The position numbers and the translations under genes are program-made. From the NCBI GenBank assembly GCA_013695355.1, contig JACDAQ010000043.1, forward strand, positions 1 through 64,000: a stretch of 64,000 nucleotides of DNA. Reading direction: 5' to 3'. The stretch comes from Candidatus Protochlamydia sp. (GTDB lineage Bacteria > Chlamydiota > Chlamydiia > Chlamydiales > Parachlamydiaceae). Below are positions 1 through 9,101 of the stretch, piece after piece; position 1 is the stretch's first letter, and each line of letters opens with the position of its first letter. The notes under the pieces are model-generated. The model searched no databases. It was not told where the DNA came from and saw only the letters and a list, made by a program, of their open reading frames with translations.

Positions 1-431
1 GCCTGGCTGCCAGCTATTTCTTCAAGGTAAGGAATTTCGCCCCTTTCTAAGGCTTCTGCCCATTTTTTAGCTTTTGTAGTAAAGGGGACAAGTAATTGAT
101 TGATCTTATCTTGATTCAGACGATGAGGTTCGAGCAATAGAAAGAGATAGAGAGTATTCGAAGAGGGTTTAAATCCAAAGATGCCTGAGAAGGGGGGATA
201 GAAACCATTTGCTTTCATCGCTTCTTTGAGCACATCATCCTGAAAGCGCCCACCAGGAAGAACAGCGACGGGTGACCCGATCAATAATTGCCCATAGCGG
301 TTCAATTCCATTTGAACTGAAATGCCCGTATTCATTTTTATCAAACAGGAGTTATTTTTATCTGCTTGCAAGGGGCATTGAAAAAAAGGTTCAAAATCTT
401 TAAGAATTGAATCTAACTGGCTGCTTACCAT
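1..431 (-). CDS. CesT/SycE-type T3SS chaperone (CT088/Scc1-like), 3' end off the window
   Basis: I translated this minus-strand frame by hand. It starts at ATG 431-429 and stays open to the left edge (about 143 codons). The product begins MVSSQLDSILKDFEPF and has the alternating hydrophobic pattern and size (about 145 aa) of CesT/SycE class I chaperones. It is the last visible gene of the T3SS operon, 32 bp behind the TyeA-like gene. In Chlamydia the gene after copN is the chaperone scc1 (CT088), so position and size agree. It would bind the N-terminus of a secreted substrate, plausibly the SctW gatekeeper next door, in the cytoplasm. Family assignment is inferred from length, pattern and synteny. 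Only the last few codons are missing. Confidence 0.75.
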   Translation of the reverse strand, partial: MVSSQLDSILKDFEPFFQCPLQADKNNSCLIKMNTGISVQMELNRYGQLLIGSPVAVLPGGRFQDDVLKEAMKANGFYPPFSGIFGFKPSSNTLYLFLLLEPHRLNQDKINQLLVPFTTKAKKWAEALERGEIPYLEEIAGSQ

Positions 432-463
432 AACCTACTCCTTTTAATCTAGCTCCCTTTAAT

Positions 464-814
464 CTAGCTCTCTGCTTCGGCCTCTTCTTTCGCAAGTTCT
501 TTTTCTTCCAAATCTTCCAATTCATCTTCCAGATCTTCAAGAGCTTCGATGACTGCCAAATAAAAGTCATCCCTGTGTTGGATCGAGCGGTAGATCCTTA
601 GGGGGGAAACTTCTTTAATCATATCCCTCATCGCATTCAATAAAGCAATCTTAATTGTTACTGCCTCTAATTCATCTGCTGTCATTGGATCCACAATGCG
701 TGAAACCATTTGGTTCATTTTGTCCGAAGAGGGATACCGTTCATCAGCCAGATCAAAAAAAAGCGTAGCAATTGTTTCATAATTGATATGCGCTTTGAAT
801 ATTTCTCTTTTCAT
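464..814 (-). CDS. TyeA-like C-terminal half of the T3SS gatekeeper
   Basis: This 116-aa protein has a helical body and a very acidic C-terminus rich in ED/EE. The stretch LRIYRSIQHRDDFYLAVIE resembles the second half of TyeA, the partner of YopN. In Chlamydia the TyeA region is fused to the C-terminus of CopN; here it is a separate ORF directly behind the CopN-like gene. Nine bases separate the upstream TAA from this ATG, and both ORFs share one frame (TAA GGG TTT CTA ATG). The upstream stop overlaps an AGGG Shine-Dalgarno six bases before the ATG, so translation is probably coupled. The TyeA call rests on position, size and helical pattern, not strong sequence identity. Confidence 0.55.
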   Translation of the reverse strand: MKREIFKAHINYETIATLFFDLADERYPSSDKMNQMVSRIVDPMTADELEAVTIKIALLNAMRDMIKEVSPLRIYRSIQHRDDFYLAVIEALEDLEDELEDLEEKELAKEEAEAES

Positions 815-823
815 TAGAAACCC

Positions 824-1840
824 TTATTGAGCTGCAGCAGCTGATATAACACCTGCTTTCATCATTCGTTTAAAGATGATCCTTTCCTGAACTTTAGCAA
901 TAAGCGGAACCCGAATACATGCCTGCATGGTTTTAACCTCGGACATCAATAGGCTCATTTTAGGATTATCAATGACAGGCTTAGTCGTTCTCTTTCCATC
1001 GATGTTAATATTTACCTGCTTGATCTCATCTCCAATCACATGAAATATTTTCTGGGAATCCGACAACATAGCAGGATAACCGCCGTGCTGCTGATAATGT
1101 TTCCGTTTGGTCTGGACATCCTGTGGATTATCGATAATATCCCGCAAGGCATCTAAAGTTTCTTTGACCGATGCATCCAATTTTTCGGACATGCCGCTTG
1201 CTACCCCGATAATTTCTCTGGCAGTATCAATAGCTTTGGCATTTATCTCATAATGCTCATTTTTGGCCAGTCTGACCTGGGATTCAATTTTTGTCAAACG
1301 GTCATTTTCGGGAGTGCCAGGGGCAGCTTTTCCCTTTTGCTGCTCCAGTACATAGAGTAAAAATTCAAAGCCTTTATCGACTTGAGATACATCTGGACTT
1401 TGATCACGGCTGCTGCGCAGCCGGTCAGTCACGTATTCAATAATTTTTTGAGGGGGTGTTTCTTCAGAAATTTCTTTTCCCAGAGACTGGGCAAGCTGGC
1501 TTAATTGATTGGCTTCAAGCCTGTATTTCTGATTATTGCCTTGGTTTGAAAAATCTTGCGCAAATCCATCCGCATCTTCAGGACGGACTAAAACAGATTC
1601 CTGAACGTCTTTAGCCTTTTCAATTTTTTTAGAAGACTCGGCTCCTTTCATTTTTACATTTTCGGCTTTGGCTCCCATTGTCGCCATTTCAGTTTCATCT
1701 TCTAGTGAATTTTCGGAATCCTGCTGTACAGCTGTTAAAGCCGCTTTATCTTTTTGCGTTACTTCCTGAGTGTCTTGAAGACTTGCATCAAATCTAGCAT
1801 CTTGTGCAGCAAATTTTGCAGCATCTGGAGAAACTTGCAT
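824..1840 (-). CDS. sctW: T3SS gatekeeper, SctW/CopN/YopN-like
   Basis: The protein is 338 aa, with a disordered, charged first ~90 residues typical of a secreted substrate, then an all-helical body ending in a basic segment (VQERIIFKRMMKAG). CopN/YopN/SepL proteins plug the T3SS export gate and set the order of secretion; CopN is itself secreted in Chlamydia. Position between sctV and the chaperone matches CT089 copN. Chlamydial CopN is about 420 aa because it carries the TyeA domain; this ORF is shorter and the missing part follows in frame as the next ORF. The gap to sctV is 71 bp. Identity rests mainly on synteny and architecture. Confidence 0.75.
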   Translation of the reverse strand: MQVSPDAAKFAAQDARFDASLQDTQEVTQKDKAALTAVQQDSENSLEDETEMATMGAKAENVKMKGAESSKKIEKAKDVQESVLVRPEDADGFAQDFSNQGNNQKYRLEANQLSQLAQSLGKEISEETPPQKIIEYVTDRLRSSRDQSPDVSQVDKGFEFLLYVLEQQKGKAAPGTPENDRLTKIESQVRLAKNEHYEINAKAIDTAREIIGVASGMSEKLDASVKETLDALRDIIDNPQDVQTKRKHYQQHGGYPAMLSDSQKIFHVIGDEIKQVNINIDGKRTTKPVIDNPKMSLLMSEVKTMQACIRVPLIAKVQERIIFKRMMKAGVISAAAAQ

Positions 1841-1911
1841 GACAACACCTCCATTCGCGAAGAAAAATAGGCAGTAATTGCATTATTATGCAATTACCAT
1901 GCCAAATTCCC

Positions 1912-4083
1912 TTATGAGATCTGAATACGTCCAAGTGGCTGTATGCGGATCTCAGGGACAATTTCCTGGTAGGACACCACTGAAATATCAGTAAATTCCA
2001 TTTCAATGAGTTTGCGCACGAAGCGTCGGACATCGATAGCGGTCAGGATTACAGGAGGCTGGCCTCCTGGAGGGGGTGGGGAAACAGTATTGCGGACTCC
2101 TTGTAGAATTAATTGAACAGAATCTGGATCCAGTGCTAGATAGGAACCGGCCGAAGTCTGCTTAATGGCACCTCGGACCATGTCTTCAATTTCAGGGTCT
2201 AAGATGTAAACCGATAAGACAGATTGACCTTGAGAATATTTATAACTAATGAAGCGTTTTAATGATGAGCGGACATATTCTGTCAGCAAGACAGTATCCT
2301 TTTCCGTTTGTGCCCATTCGCCTAAAGCTTCCAAAATAGTGCGTAAGTCTTTAATCGAGATTTGTTCCTGAATTAAGCGCTTGAAAATATCAGTCATTTT
2401 CTGAAGTGGAATCAAGCGAGTCACTTCCTTAACTAGATCAGGAAAAGACTTTTCAACAAATTCGAGCATCGACTTCACTTCCTGAATTCCTACAAATTCG
2501 TTGGCATAATGACGGAAAAAATAAGATAAATGCAGGATCATAACTTCGAGGGAACCCCAGTAGCGGATGCCTGCCTTGTCCATTAGCTCCTTATTTTTAA
2601 CTTCAACCCACAATGAGGGAAGGCCCAAAGAATTTTTATAGGAGACAAAGGGGAGATTATACCTTTTGAGGTTGTCTTCCGATTCATTGGTTAAAAGATG
2701 ATTTTCAAGCACTTTGCCCCGTACAATTGGAACTTCGTTCAAATGGATCGAATATTCGTCTTTATCTAATATAGGGGAGTCTGTCCTAACGTGAACACCT
2801 GGAAAACGCACACCTAAGTCGGCATAGAGTGCTTGACGCATTTTAGGGATCATCTGGTCGATAAAACTGGAACCTTTATTCGCTTTTTGAATTTCAACCG
2901 ATAGACCTTTGCCTGCTTCTAAAACAACAGGCAGCGTCAATGAATAGCTGTCAACTCCTCCGCCCGATACAACATTATGTCCTCGAACAGAAGTATCAAC
3001 TGAGGATCCTGCACCCGCGGCCGACTGGATCGTTCCACCCGCTCCGCCAGAAGCAAGACTTTCGATTGCTTGTTGTTCCTTGCTCCATAAAGCATAACCG
3101 ATTAATCCTAATCCTGATGCAGCTATTAAAAAGGGGGGCATCGGGAATCCCGGCACTAGGCTCATTCCCATTAAGAAGGCTGCCGTGATCATTAGAGCTT
3201 TAGGTTGCTTTAAAATTTGCCCTGATATTTCACTACCCAGGTTTTCAGCTTTTTCACTTGTTACCCGAGTGGTCACGATACCGGCAGTTATAGAAATCAA
3301 AAGAGCGGGAATTTGAGAAATCAAACCGTCTCCGATCGACAAAAGGGCATAGGTTTGCGCTGCATCGGCCATTTCCATTCCGTTAAGTGTCACTCCAATG
3401 ATCAGACCGCCAATTATATTGATCAGCGCAATGACAATACCAGCGATAGCATCTCCTTTAACGAACTTCATCGCTCCGTCCATGGCTCCGTACAACTGGC
3501 TTTCCTTTTGAATAGCAAGCCTTTTTTCACGGGCCTGATTTGAGTCTAAAATACCAGCTCTCATATCGGCGTCAATGCTCATCTGTTTACCTGGCATCGC
3601 ATCCAGGGTAAAGCGGGCTGCGACCTCAGCGACCCGCTCGGCACCCTTTGTTATTACCAGGAATTGGACAAGTGTTATAATCAAGAAGATGACGCCACCG
3701 ACAACGAAGTTTCCCCCTACAACAAAATTACCAAATTGGTAAATTATCTGCCCGGCATCGGCATGCAAAAGGATCTGCCTTGTAGAGGCAATATTCAATC
3801 CTAAGCGATAAAGGGTCGTGATTAAAAGGAGCGAAGGGAAAATGGAAAGGTGCACAGCACTTGGGATATAAAGAGCAACCATTAATAAGGCAATGGAAGC
3901 TGACAAATTTATCGCGATCAAATAATCGATCACGTGCGGATTAACAGGGAAAATGATCATAACCAAAATACCGATAATGATCGAAGCCAGGGCAATATCG
4001 CTTGAGCGGGATATTGCCAACAGCGATCTATCTCCTCCTAGCCTGGCTGTTATTCCGTCAAGAATTTTTCGAATGGTTCCCAT
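1912..4083 (-). CDS. sctV: T3SS export gate protein SctV (LcrD/CdsV, FlhA family)
   Basis: The protein is 723 aa, the usual length for FlhA/LcrD. About eight N-terminal membrane segments (residues ~25-330) include the family-typical TKGAERVAEVAARFTLDAMP and the cytoplasmic-loop motif PGKQMSIDADMRAG. The C-terminal half is the cytoplasmic ring-forming domain. SctV forms the nonameric export gate in the inner membrane and receives chaperone-substrate complexes. It lies 22 bp behind sctU on the same strand, as in Chlamydia CT091-CT090. The N-terminus MGTIRKILDGI follows closely on sctU. Nothing looks broken. Confidence 0.97.
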   Translation of the reverse strand: MGTIRKILDGITARLGGDRSLLAISRSSDIALASIIIGILVMIIFPVNPHVIDYLIAINLSASIALLMVALYIPSAVHLSIFPSLLLITTLYRLGLNIASTRQILLHADAGQIIYQFGNFVVGGNFVVGGVIFLIITLVQFLVITKGAERVAEVAARFTLDAMPGKQMSIDADMRAGILDSNQAREKRLAIQKESQLYGAMDGAMKFVKGDAIAGIVIALINIIGGLIIGVTLNGMEMADAAQTYALLSIGDGLISQIPALLISITAGIVTTRVTSEKAENLGSEISGQILKQPKALMITAAFLMGMSLVPGFPMPPFLIAASGLGLIGYALWSKEQQAIESLASGGAGGTIQSAAGAGSSVDTSVRGHNVVSGGGVDSYSLTLPVVLEAGKGLSVEIQKANKGSSFIDQMIPKMRQALYADLGVRFPGVHVRTDSPILDKDEYSIHLNEVPIVRGKVLENHLLTNESEDNLKRYNLPFVSYKNSLGLPSLWVEVKNKELMDKAGIRYWGSLEVMILHLSYFFRHYANEFVGIQEVKSMLEFVEKSFPDLVKEVTRLIPLQKMTDIFKRLIQEQISIKDLRTILEALGEWAQTEKDTVLLTEYVRSSLKRFISYKYSQGQSVLSVYILDPEIEDMVRGAIKQTSAGSYLALDPDSVQLILQGVRNTVSPPPPGGQPPVILTAIDVRRFVRKLIEMEFTDISVVSYQEIVPEIRIQPLGRIQIS

Positions 4084-4105
4084 GTGCTCTCCAATGCAAG
4101 TAAAA

Positions 4106-5179
4106 TTATAAGTTTAAAGGCTCAAGCATTTCTGTTCCATCTTTTAACGAAGCGACCCAGCGCATAATTTCAGCTAAAGCTTCGTATGTATCTTCAGGAA
4201 CATATTCGTACACCTCTCCCTCCTCCCATAAAGTATGAGCCAAAGGGATATTCCGTAATATTGGGATGTCATTCTTTTCAGCGATCTTAACAATACGCTC
4301 CGCTAAAATATCTTTTCCCATTGCCAATATATAAGGAGCCGAATCCAAGTGCCTTTCATAGCCAATTGCGATGGCCAGGTGAGTAGGGTTTGTGACCACT
4401 GCCTGCGCTCGCTTGGCTCCGCCTGTAGGTCCTTCCGAATAGGCGATCTCTTGTGCGATCTGCTTCCTTTTTCCTTTAATGTGGGGATCGCCTTCGCTGT
4501 TCTTATATTCTTGCTTGATCTCGAATTTTTCCATCATCATTTCTTTATTGAACGTTTTCTTTTGATAGATAAAATCAGCGATGGCAACAATAACGAAGAA
4601 AAGGCCCACTTTCAAAATAACTTCGATTAAAAAAGAGTGGAATACAATTAGCGCGCCAGCAATGGGCATCGAAACAGTTTGAATTAACAATGGGATGCTA
4701 TTGTACATCACTCCATAGATCAAATAAGCAGCAATCGAAATTTTCAGCATGGATTTTAGCAATTCTACCAAAGTTTTGAGCTTGAATTTTGCCTTTAAAT
4801 TATCAACCGGATTAAATTTTTTAGGGTCAAATTTGAAAACTTCAGGTGCAAAAACCGGGCCAACTGTTAAAAATGTGATCGTTACTCCAACGAGTGCAAC
4901 CAGAGCAAGCGTAGGGATGCTCGCTAAGAAAATCACTTCATTGGACTTATAAAATAAGGATAAGACCACTTCGCTAAGATCGGCATGTCCTACTGAGCGG
5001 AAAGTCGTGACTAGAAAATTGGCTAATTGTGAATAAAGCGAGTGCGACAGTGCTAAGACAATTGCCACTGAAGCTACAAATGTGAAGGCAGCTGGAAGAT
5101 CTTGCGATTTCGCAATCTGCCCTTTTTTTTTGGCGTCTCTTAATTTTTTCGGGGTCGCCTTCTCGGTTTTGTCGCCCAT
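4106..5179 (-). CDS. sctU: T3SS autocleaving switch protein SctU (YscU/CdsU, FlhB family)
   Basis: The protein is 357 aa. It has an N-terminal MGDKTEKATPKKLRDAKKKG, as in FlhB/YscU, four membrane helices (residues ~30-200), and the conserved autocleavage motif NPTH at residues 264-267 (context AVVTNPTHLAIAI). Cleavage between N and P switches substrate class. It is the first gene of the minus-strand T3SS operon. A GGAGG Shine-Dalgarno lies just upstream of the ATG, with a perfect promoter about 60-80 bp away. Order sctU-sctV-sctW-chaperone matches Chlamydia. The call is secure from the NPTH motif, topology and context. Confidence 0.97.
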   Translation of the reverse strand: MGDKTEKATPKKLRDAKKKGQIAKSQDLPAAFTFVASVAIVLALSHSLYSQLANFLVTTFRSVGHADLSEVVLSLFYKSNEVIFLASIPTLALVALVGVTITFLTVGPVFAPEVFKFDPKKFNPVDNLKAKFKLKTLVELLKSMLKISIAAYLIYGVMYNSIPLLIQTVSMPIAGALIVFHSFLIEVILKVGLFFVIVAIADFIYQKKTFNKEMMMEKFEIKQEYKNSEGDPHIKGKRKQIAQEIAYSEGPTGGAKRAQAVVTNPTHLAIAIGYERHLDSAPYILAMGKDILAERIVKIAEKNDIPILRNIPLAHTLWEEGEVYEYVPEDTYEALAEIMRWVASLKDGTEMLEPLNL

Positions 5180-5233
5180 GTCATTATCCTCCGAGACAAG
5201 ACAAATAAATAAATCTACATTCCCTCTTATAGT

Positions 5234-5262
5234 ATTATAACTCTTAAATTTAGTGTTGTCAA
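5234..5262 (-). promoter_or_regulatory. Consensus sigma-66/70 promoter of the T3SS operon
   Basis: On the minus strand TTGACA (5262-5257), a 17-base spacer and TATAAT (5239-5234) match both consensus hexamers perfectly. Transcription would begin near 5227, giving a leader of about 45 bases before sctU, which has a strong GGAGG site. Perfect promoters are rare in AT-rich intergenic DNA, so this is probably the main start for sctU-sctV-sctW-chaperone. Confidence 0.8.
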
Positions 5263-5555
5263 TAGCTCTATTTATTTAGTTAGATAGCTATATAAATTAT
5301 TTAATTATAAAGTAATTAATTTAAGTATTTATTTAAATTAAATGAGGGACTTTGACTTCTTTATAAAAATAAATGGATGAAATGACGGAAGATTGAAAAT
5401 TATTTTATAAGCTAAAAGTTTCATGTCTTAATTTAAATCATACTTCGCTTAGCAATCAAAATATACCCACAATCTATTTCAAATTAAGAAGCATGAATTA
5501 ATAATTTAATATATTAAATAATCATAATCATTTCCTTAATAAACGCATTCCCTAC

Positions 5556-6310
5556 GGCATTTAAATTTATTCGTTGCTTTAAATCGTCTAACTTTGCGAC
5601 AAATTAAAAATGGGGATAAAAGAGCAAAATTATTATTTCATTTAAGAGAAACACCCAAAAGACCATTTTCAGTGAAACAAATTGGAAAATTTGCTTTCGC
5701 GGTTGCCATAGGAGGTGCCGGTGCAGAAAAGACACTTGCCCCTGGATGATTAAATAAATCGGGATTGGCGTCGTACCTGCAGAAGTTATTGCTATTTTTT
5801 TGGTTGTTATTCCTCTCACATGTGCTAGTGTTATTATATGTGAAAACTGGCTATGATGAGAACGATGTTTGTTTCAAATTTTAACGGCTACCCGGTTAAA
5901 TTTTATAGATAAATACATAGGGCGAATTATAAGCATATTTGAAGCCCCAACAACAATAAACTATTCTCAAAAAACATACCGCTTTAGAATGGATTCAATC
6001 TATAAAAGATCTGTTATCTTCATTAAATAGGTAGTATATTATGAATAGGGTGAAAATTAAAGGCAAAGCATTAAAGAAATATTTTTGGGGGGAAAAAAGT
6101 CGCATATATTTAGACGTTAAAATTCATTTTCGATGAAATAAAAAAAATTTTATTGACATCTAGTCACACAAGGCTACCTATCGTTAAGAAAGTGATAGGA
6201 ATTTTAATTCCAAAGAAATTTTTTGCATTTAGAAGGGCAGGTAAATTGGAATGGATTTCTTTGTGCAGACAAACTGTTTGTTCAAGATCAATAACCTTCT
6301 AACAGCTTTG
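5556..6310 (+). pseudogene. Decayed CorC/HlyC-type (DUF21 + CBS) membrane protein relic
   Basis: The 1.3-kb gap between sctU and the antiporter has no intact gene. Frames with many stops still spell parts of one family in the right order: near 5570-5660 a DUF21-like stretch (LNRLTLRQIKNGDKRAKLL), near 5760-5850 a hydrophobic segment (IGVVPAEVIAIFLVV), and near 6150-6210 a CBS-like SHTRLPIV followed by VIGIL. CorC/HlyC proteins carry DUF21 membrane, CBS-pair and transporter-associated domains in that order. I infer one dead gene with several frameshifts and deletions. The identification is by eye from short matches. Confidence 0.45.
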
Positions 6311-6500
6311 CGCTTACTGTAGCAGGAAAAGCCCATATGTGGCTTTAGCATTACCACCTAGAAGCTGCCATATGTTTAATGAGCTGTACCAACAAAACCT
6401 CAAAGATATTCAAAAGATAAGATACAATTATATTAAAAAAAACTTCTTTTTAAATCTCAATTTTAGAAAGTTATATAAAGCTAATTATTGGAGAAGTAGT

Positions 6501-7700
6501 TCATTGAACTTGCTTACTATAAATATATCTTAAGGCAAATGGAGCGAACAGTGTCGTTAAGGTAATAACTAATATGAGAGAAGCATAAATGTCGTCTTTG
6601 AAAACGCCAGCTGTCAAACCTATATTAGCAAAAATTAAACCAACTTCGCCCCTAGGTATCATCGATGTCCCTACTATAAGCCTAGTATAAAAAGGCTCCT
6701 TTTTAAGAAGAAAACCAGAGGCAAGTTTTCCAATAATAGCTGTAATTAATAATAGAGCGGTGATCATCCATATAAAACCAGAGCTCCAATCTATGGATTT
6801 GAGATTGAGTGATAAACCAATTGCCACAAAAAATATGGGGGTGAATAAATGGACGATGGGCTTCATTTTTTGATCTACCCGATGACTGAACTCTTTAGAT
6901 TCACGAAGAAAATTTGCATAAGGAAAATTAAATTGTTTGGATAAAGCTAGGCCAGCTGCAAAACCACCAAGCAGTTCAGGAGCACCTAATTGATGAGCTA
7001 TCCAGGCAAATAATAAGATCAATGAAACAATAGATGTAGGTAAAAGTCCTGGGATATCGCTTTTTTCATCCCACTTCTTGATTGTCAATGAAACCCATTT
7101 AGCTGCTATTGGTGAAATTAAGAAGAATAAGATGATAAACACAAGGACTTTGCCTGCATTCCATATATCAACAGTTCCACTTTGTGAAAATTCATAAAGC
7201 ATAGCTAGCATGATTATTCCAATAATATCATCCAAAACTGCCGCTCCTATAATGATCTGAGATTCTCGGCTGTTTTGCTTTTTTAAATCTTTCAATACCC
7301 TTAAAGTAATTCCAATACTGGTAGCTGTCATTGTGCTTCCAATAAATAAACTTGCCAGTAAGCTAAAGTTAAAAAGAAAATAGCTGATACAAAATCCAAA
7401 TAAAAAAGGAAAAAAAACACCTCCAAGAGCTACCAAACAAGCTTTTAGTCCTGAGGCTGTTAGCTTTCCTAAATCCGTTTCTAATCCCACTTCAAAAAGA
7501 AGTAGGATTATTCCTATTTGAGCTAATAGGTGTATGGGTGGAGTGATTTCTATGAGACCAAACACACTTGGTCCAATCAAAATTCCAGCAACTAATTCTC
7601 CTATAACTGAAGGAACCTTGAAATAGGCAGCGATTTCCCCAATGATCCTTGCTGAAAGAAGTATAAGAACCAGTTGAATTAAAAATGTATGTGCCTCCAT
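6501..7700 (-). CDS. Monovalent cation:proton antiporter, CPA2/KefB-NapA type
   Basis: The 399-aa protein has about 12 membrane helices and no C-terminal TrkA-N/RCK domain. The family signature is visible: GELVAGILIGPS near residue 33, LLFEVGLETDL near residue 67, and the paired aspartates in AAVLDDIIGII near residue 155 that carry the ion in electrogenic NapA-like exchangers. PRGEVGLIFANIGL near residue 345 is also typical. It would exchange Na+ or K+ for H+ at the inner membrane. It stands alone between two dead genes. Substrate specificity cannot be read from sequence; family is secure. Confidence 0.9.
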   Translation of the reverse strand: MEAHTFLIQLVLILLSARIIGEIAAYFKVPSVIGELVAGILIGPSVFGLIEITPPIHLLAQIGIILLLFEVGLETDLGKLTASGLKACLVALGGVFFPFLFGFCISYFLFNFSLLASLFIGSTMTATSIGITLRVLKDLKKQNSRESQIIIGAAVLDDIIGIIMLAMLYEFSQSGTVDIWNAGKVLVFIILFFLISPIAAKWVSLTIKKWDEKSDIPGLLPTSIVSLILLFAWIAHQLGAPELLGGFAAGLALSKQFNFPYANFLRESKEFSHRVDQKMKPIVHLFTPIFFVAIGLSLNLKSIDWSSGFIWMITALLLITAIIGKLASGFLLKKEPFYTRLIVGTSMIPRGEVGLIFANIGLTAGVFKDDIYASLILVITLTTLFAPFALRYIYSKQVQ

Positions 7701-7785
7701 AAACTAACCATTACCTAATTTAATATTTTTGCATACATAATGAGAACTGTAATTTTTCTGTATTTATCGGTTCAATCTTTTAAAC

Positions 7786-8999
7786 CTAGCCATTCTTCCA
7801 AACCATTGCTAGATGAAAAATAATTGTTTTCCCTTCCTCTATGGGAATTGTCCATTTTTGAGCTGTAAGAATACGCATTTTATATAAAACCTCATTCGTA
7901 GGATAAATTGCATTATTTTTAGTCACTTTTTTTTAAACTGACGATAAATGGATTTTACAGTAGTCGTATAAATAATACAACGAACTGCTTCAGAAAATTT
8001 AAAAAAACGTTTTAATATCAAAATAATTAAAGCTCTAGAGCTTAACTGCTTATAATTGTTCCCATTTTAATGCAGCTTAGATTTGTTCCGCAAGTCATAA
8101 GCTGATCCATAAAATTCTTTTGAATCACTCATAAATTCCTTTGTATATTTACTCGAAATTATTTCATTGATTTGCGAATCATATGAATTACGCAAAGTTG
8201 GGTTTTTTACTTCAACTATTGCCATTGCATCCGAAAGGATTTTAGGCCATCGATACAAGCGACGAAAATATCTTTTAAGCCAAAATTTAGCAACTTTGGA
8301 TTCACCAATCCAAAGGCCTAAAATATCCTTTTTACCCTTTGTGTCAAATCGCAAGCAAGTAAAGGCTTCAACTTTATTGCTTTCTTTAAATTTATAGGGG
8401 ATCGCATCAAATAAAACGATTGGACTAACAGACTGAAGAGGTCTGGCCTCAAATCAGTCGCCACTCATTAGCAATTATATTAGATACCATTCTTGAGATA
8501 TTTCAATACTATAATTCTTGAATATAATAATATGTCTCTTGTTGCCATGCTTTTAGCATTCATTGTGATAATTCAAAAGAGCTACTTTTTTGATGTTTTT
8601 TAACTGCAATTGGCGAAAATTCTGACTTTCGATACCTTGGGATTTCTAATTCAAATTTCACCGTAATTACTTCTAATGGTTTTTTTGTGCGGCCATTTGG
8701 GCTATTTCCTGAATGATGACCCTCAGAATGCTTATCATAACCTAAGTTATCGTCTAACTCTTTTTGAAGGATTTGCTCGAGCATGCTCCCGGACTAATCC
8801 ATTTTTTTCCAGTTAAATCTTCCGTTTTACATTTAGCAAGTTCAGCTTGAAAATCAAAATTTTGTTGGTAGTGACATAGTATCTGTCTCCAAGTGTGTTA
8901 TAAAATTTATCCGCGCAACTCCGCTATGCTTCGTTGCGCTTCATTGCCTTGAGGGAGAAAAATAATTCACTCTTCACTTAACAGAATTTTGACAGACCC
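7786..8999 (-). mobile_element. Degenerate IS256-family (Mutator-type) insertion sequence
   Basis: Broken minus-strand frames follow the IS256 transposase from N- to C-terminus. 8860-8560 encodes ELDDNLGYDKHSEG with GNSPNGR, LEIPRYR and VKKHQ. 8435-8067 encodes LQSVSPIVLFDAIPYK, then GKKDILGLWIGESKVAKFWL and a LRNSYDSQINEI region. 8000-7786 encodes FSEAVRCIIYTTT and the C-terminal KWTIPI block ending at a stop near 7786. Several stops, frameshifts and at least one internal deletion are present. At 8981-8999 ACAGAATTTTGACAGACCC resembles an IS256-type terminal inverted repeat; I did not find the other end. The element is certainly inactive. Confidence 0.8.
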
Positions 9000-9101
9000 A
9001 AAATCTTTATTTTCTGTGCCCTTGGCCTTCTATTGGAGGCAGCTATTGCTCTAATTCAGGGTGTTTGATACACTTTGACTTTTTAAATATTTGAGGAATG
9101 T

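Noticed and set aside
6339-6533. 64-aa plus-strand ORF overlapping the antiporter 3' end
   Set aside because: Low-complexity Asn/Lys/Leu composition, no ribosome site, overlaps a well-supported gene.
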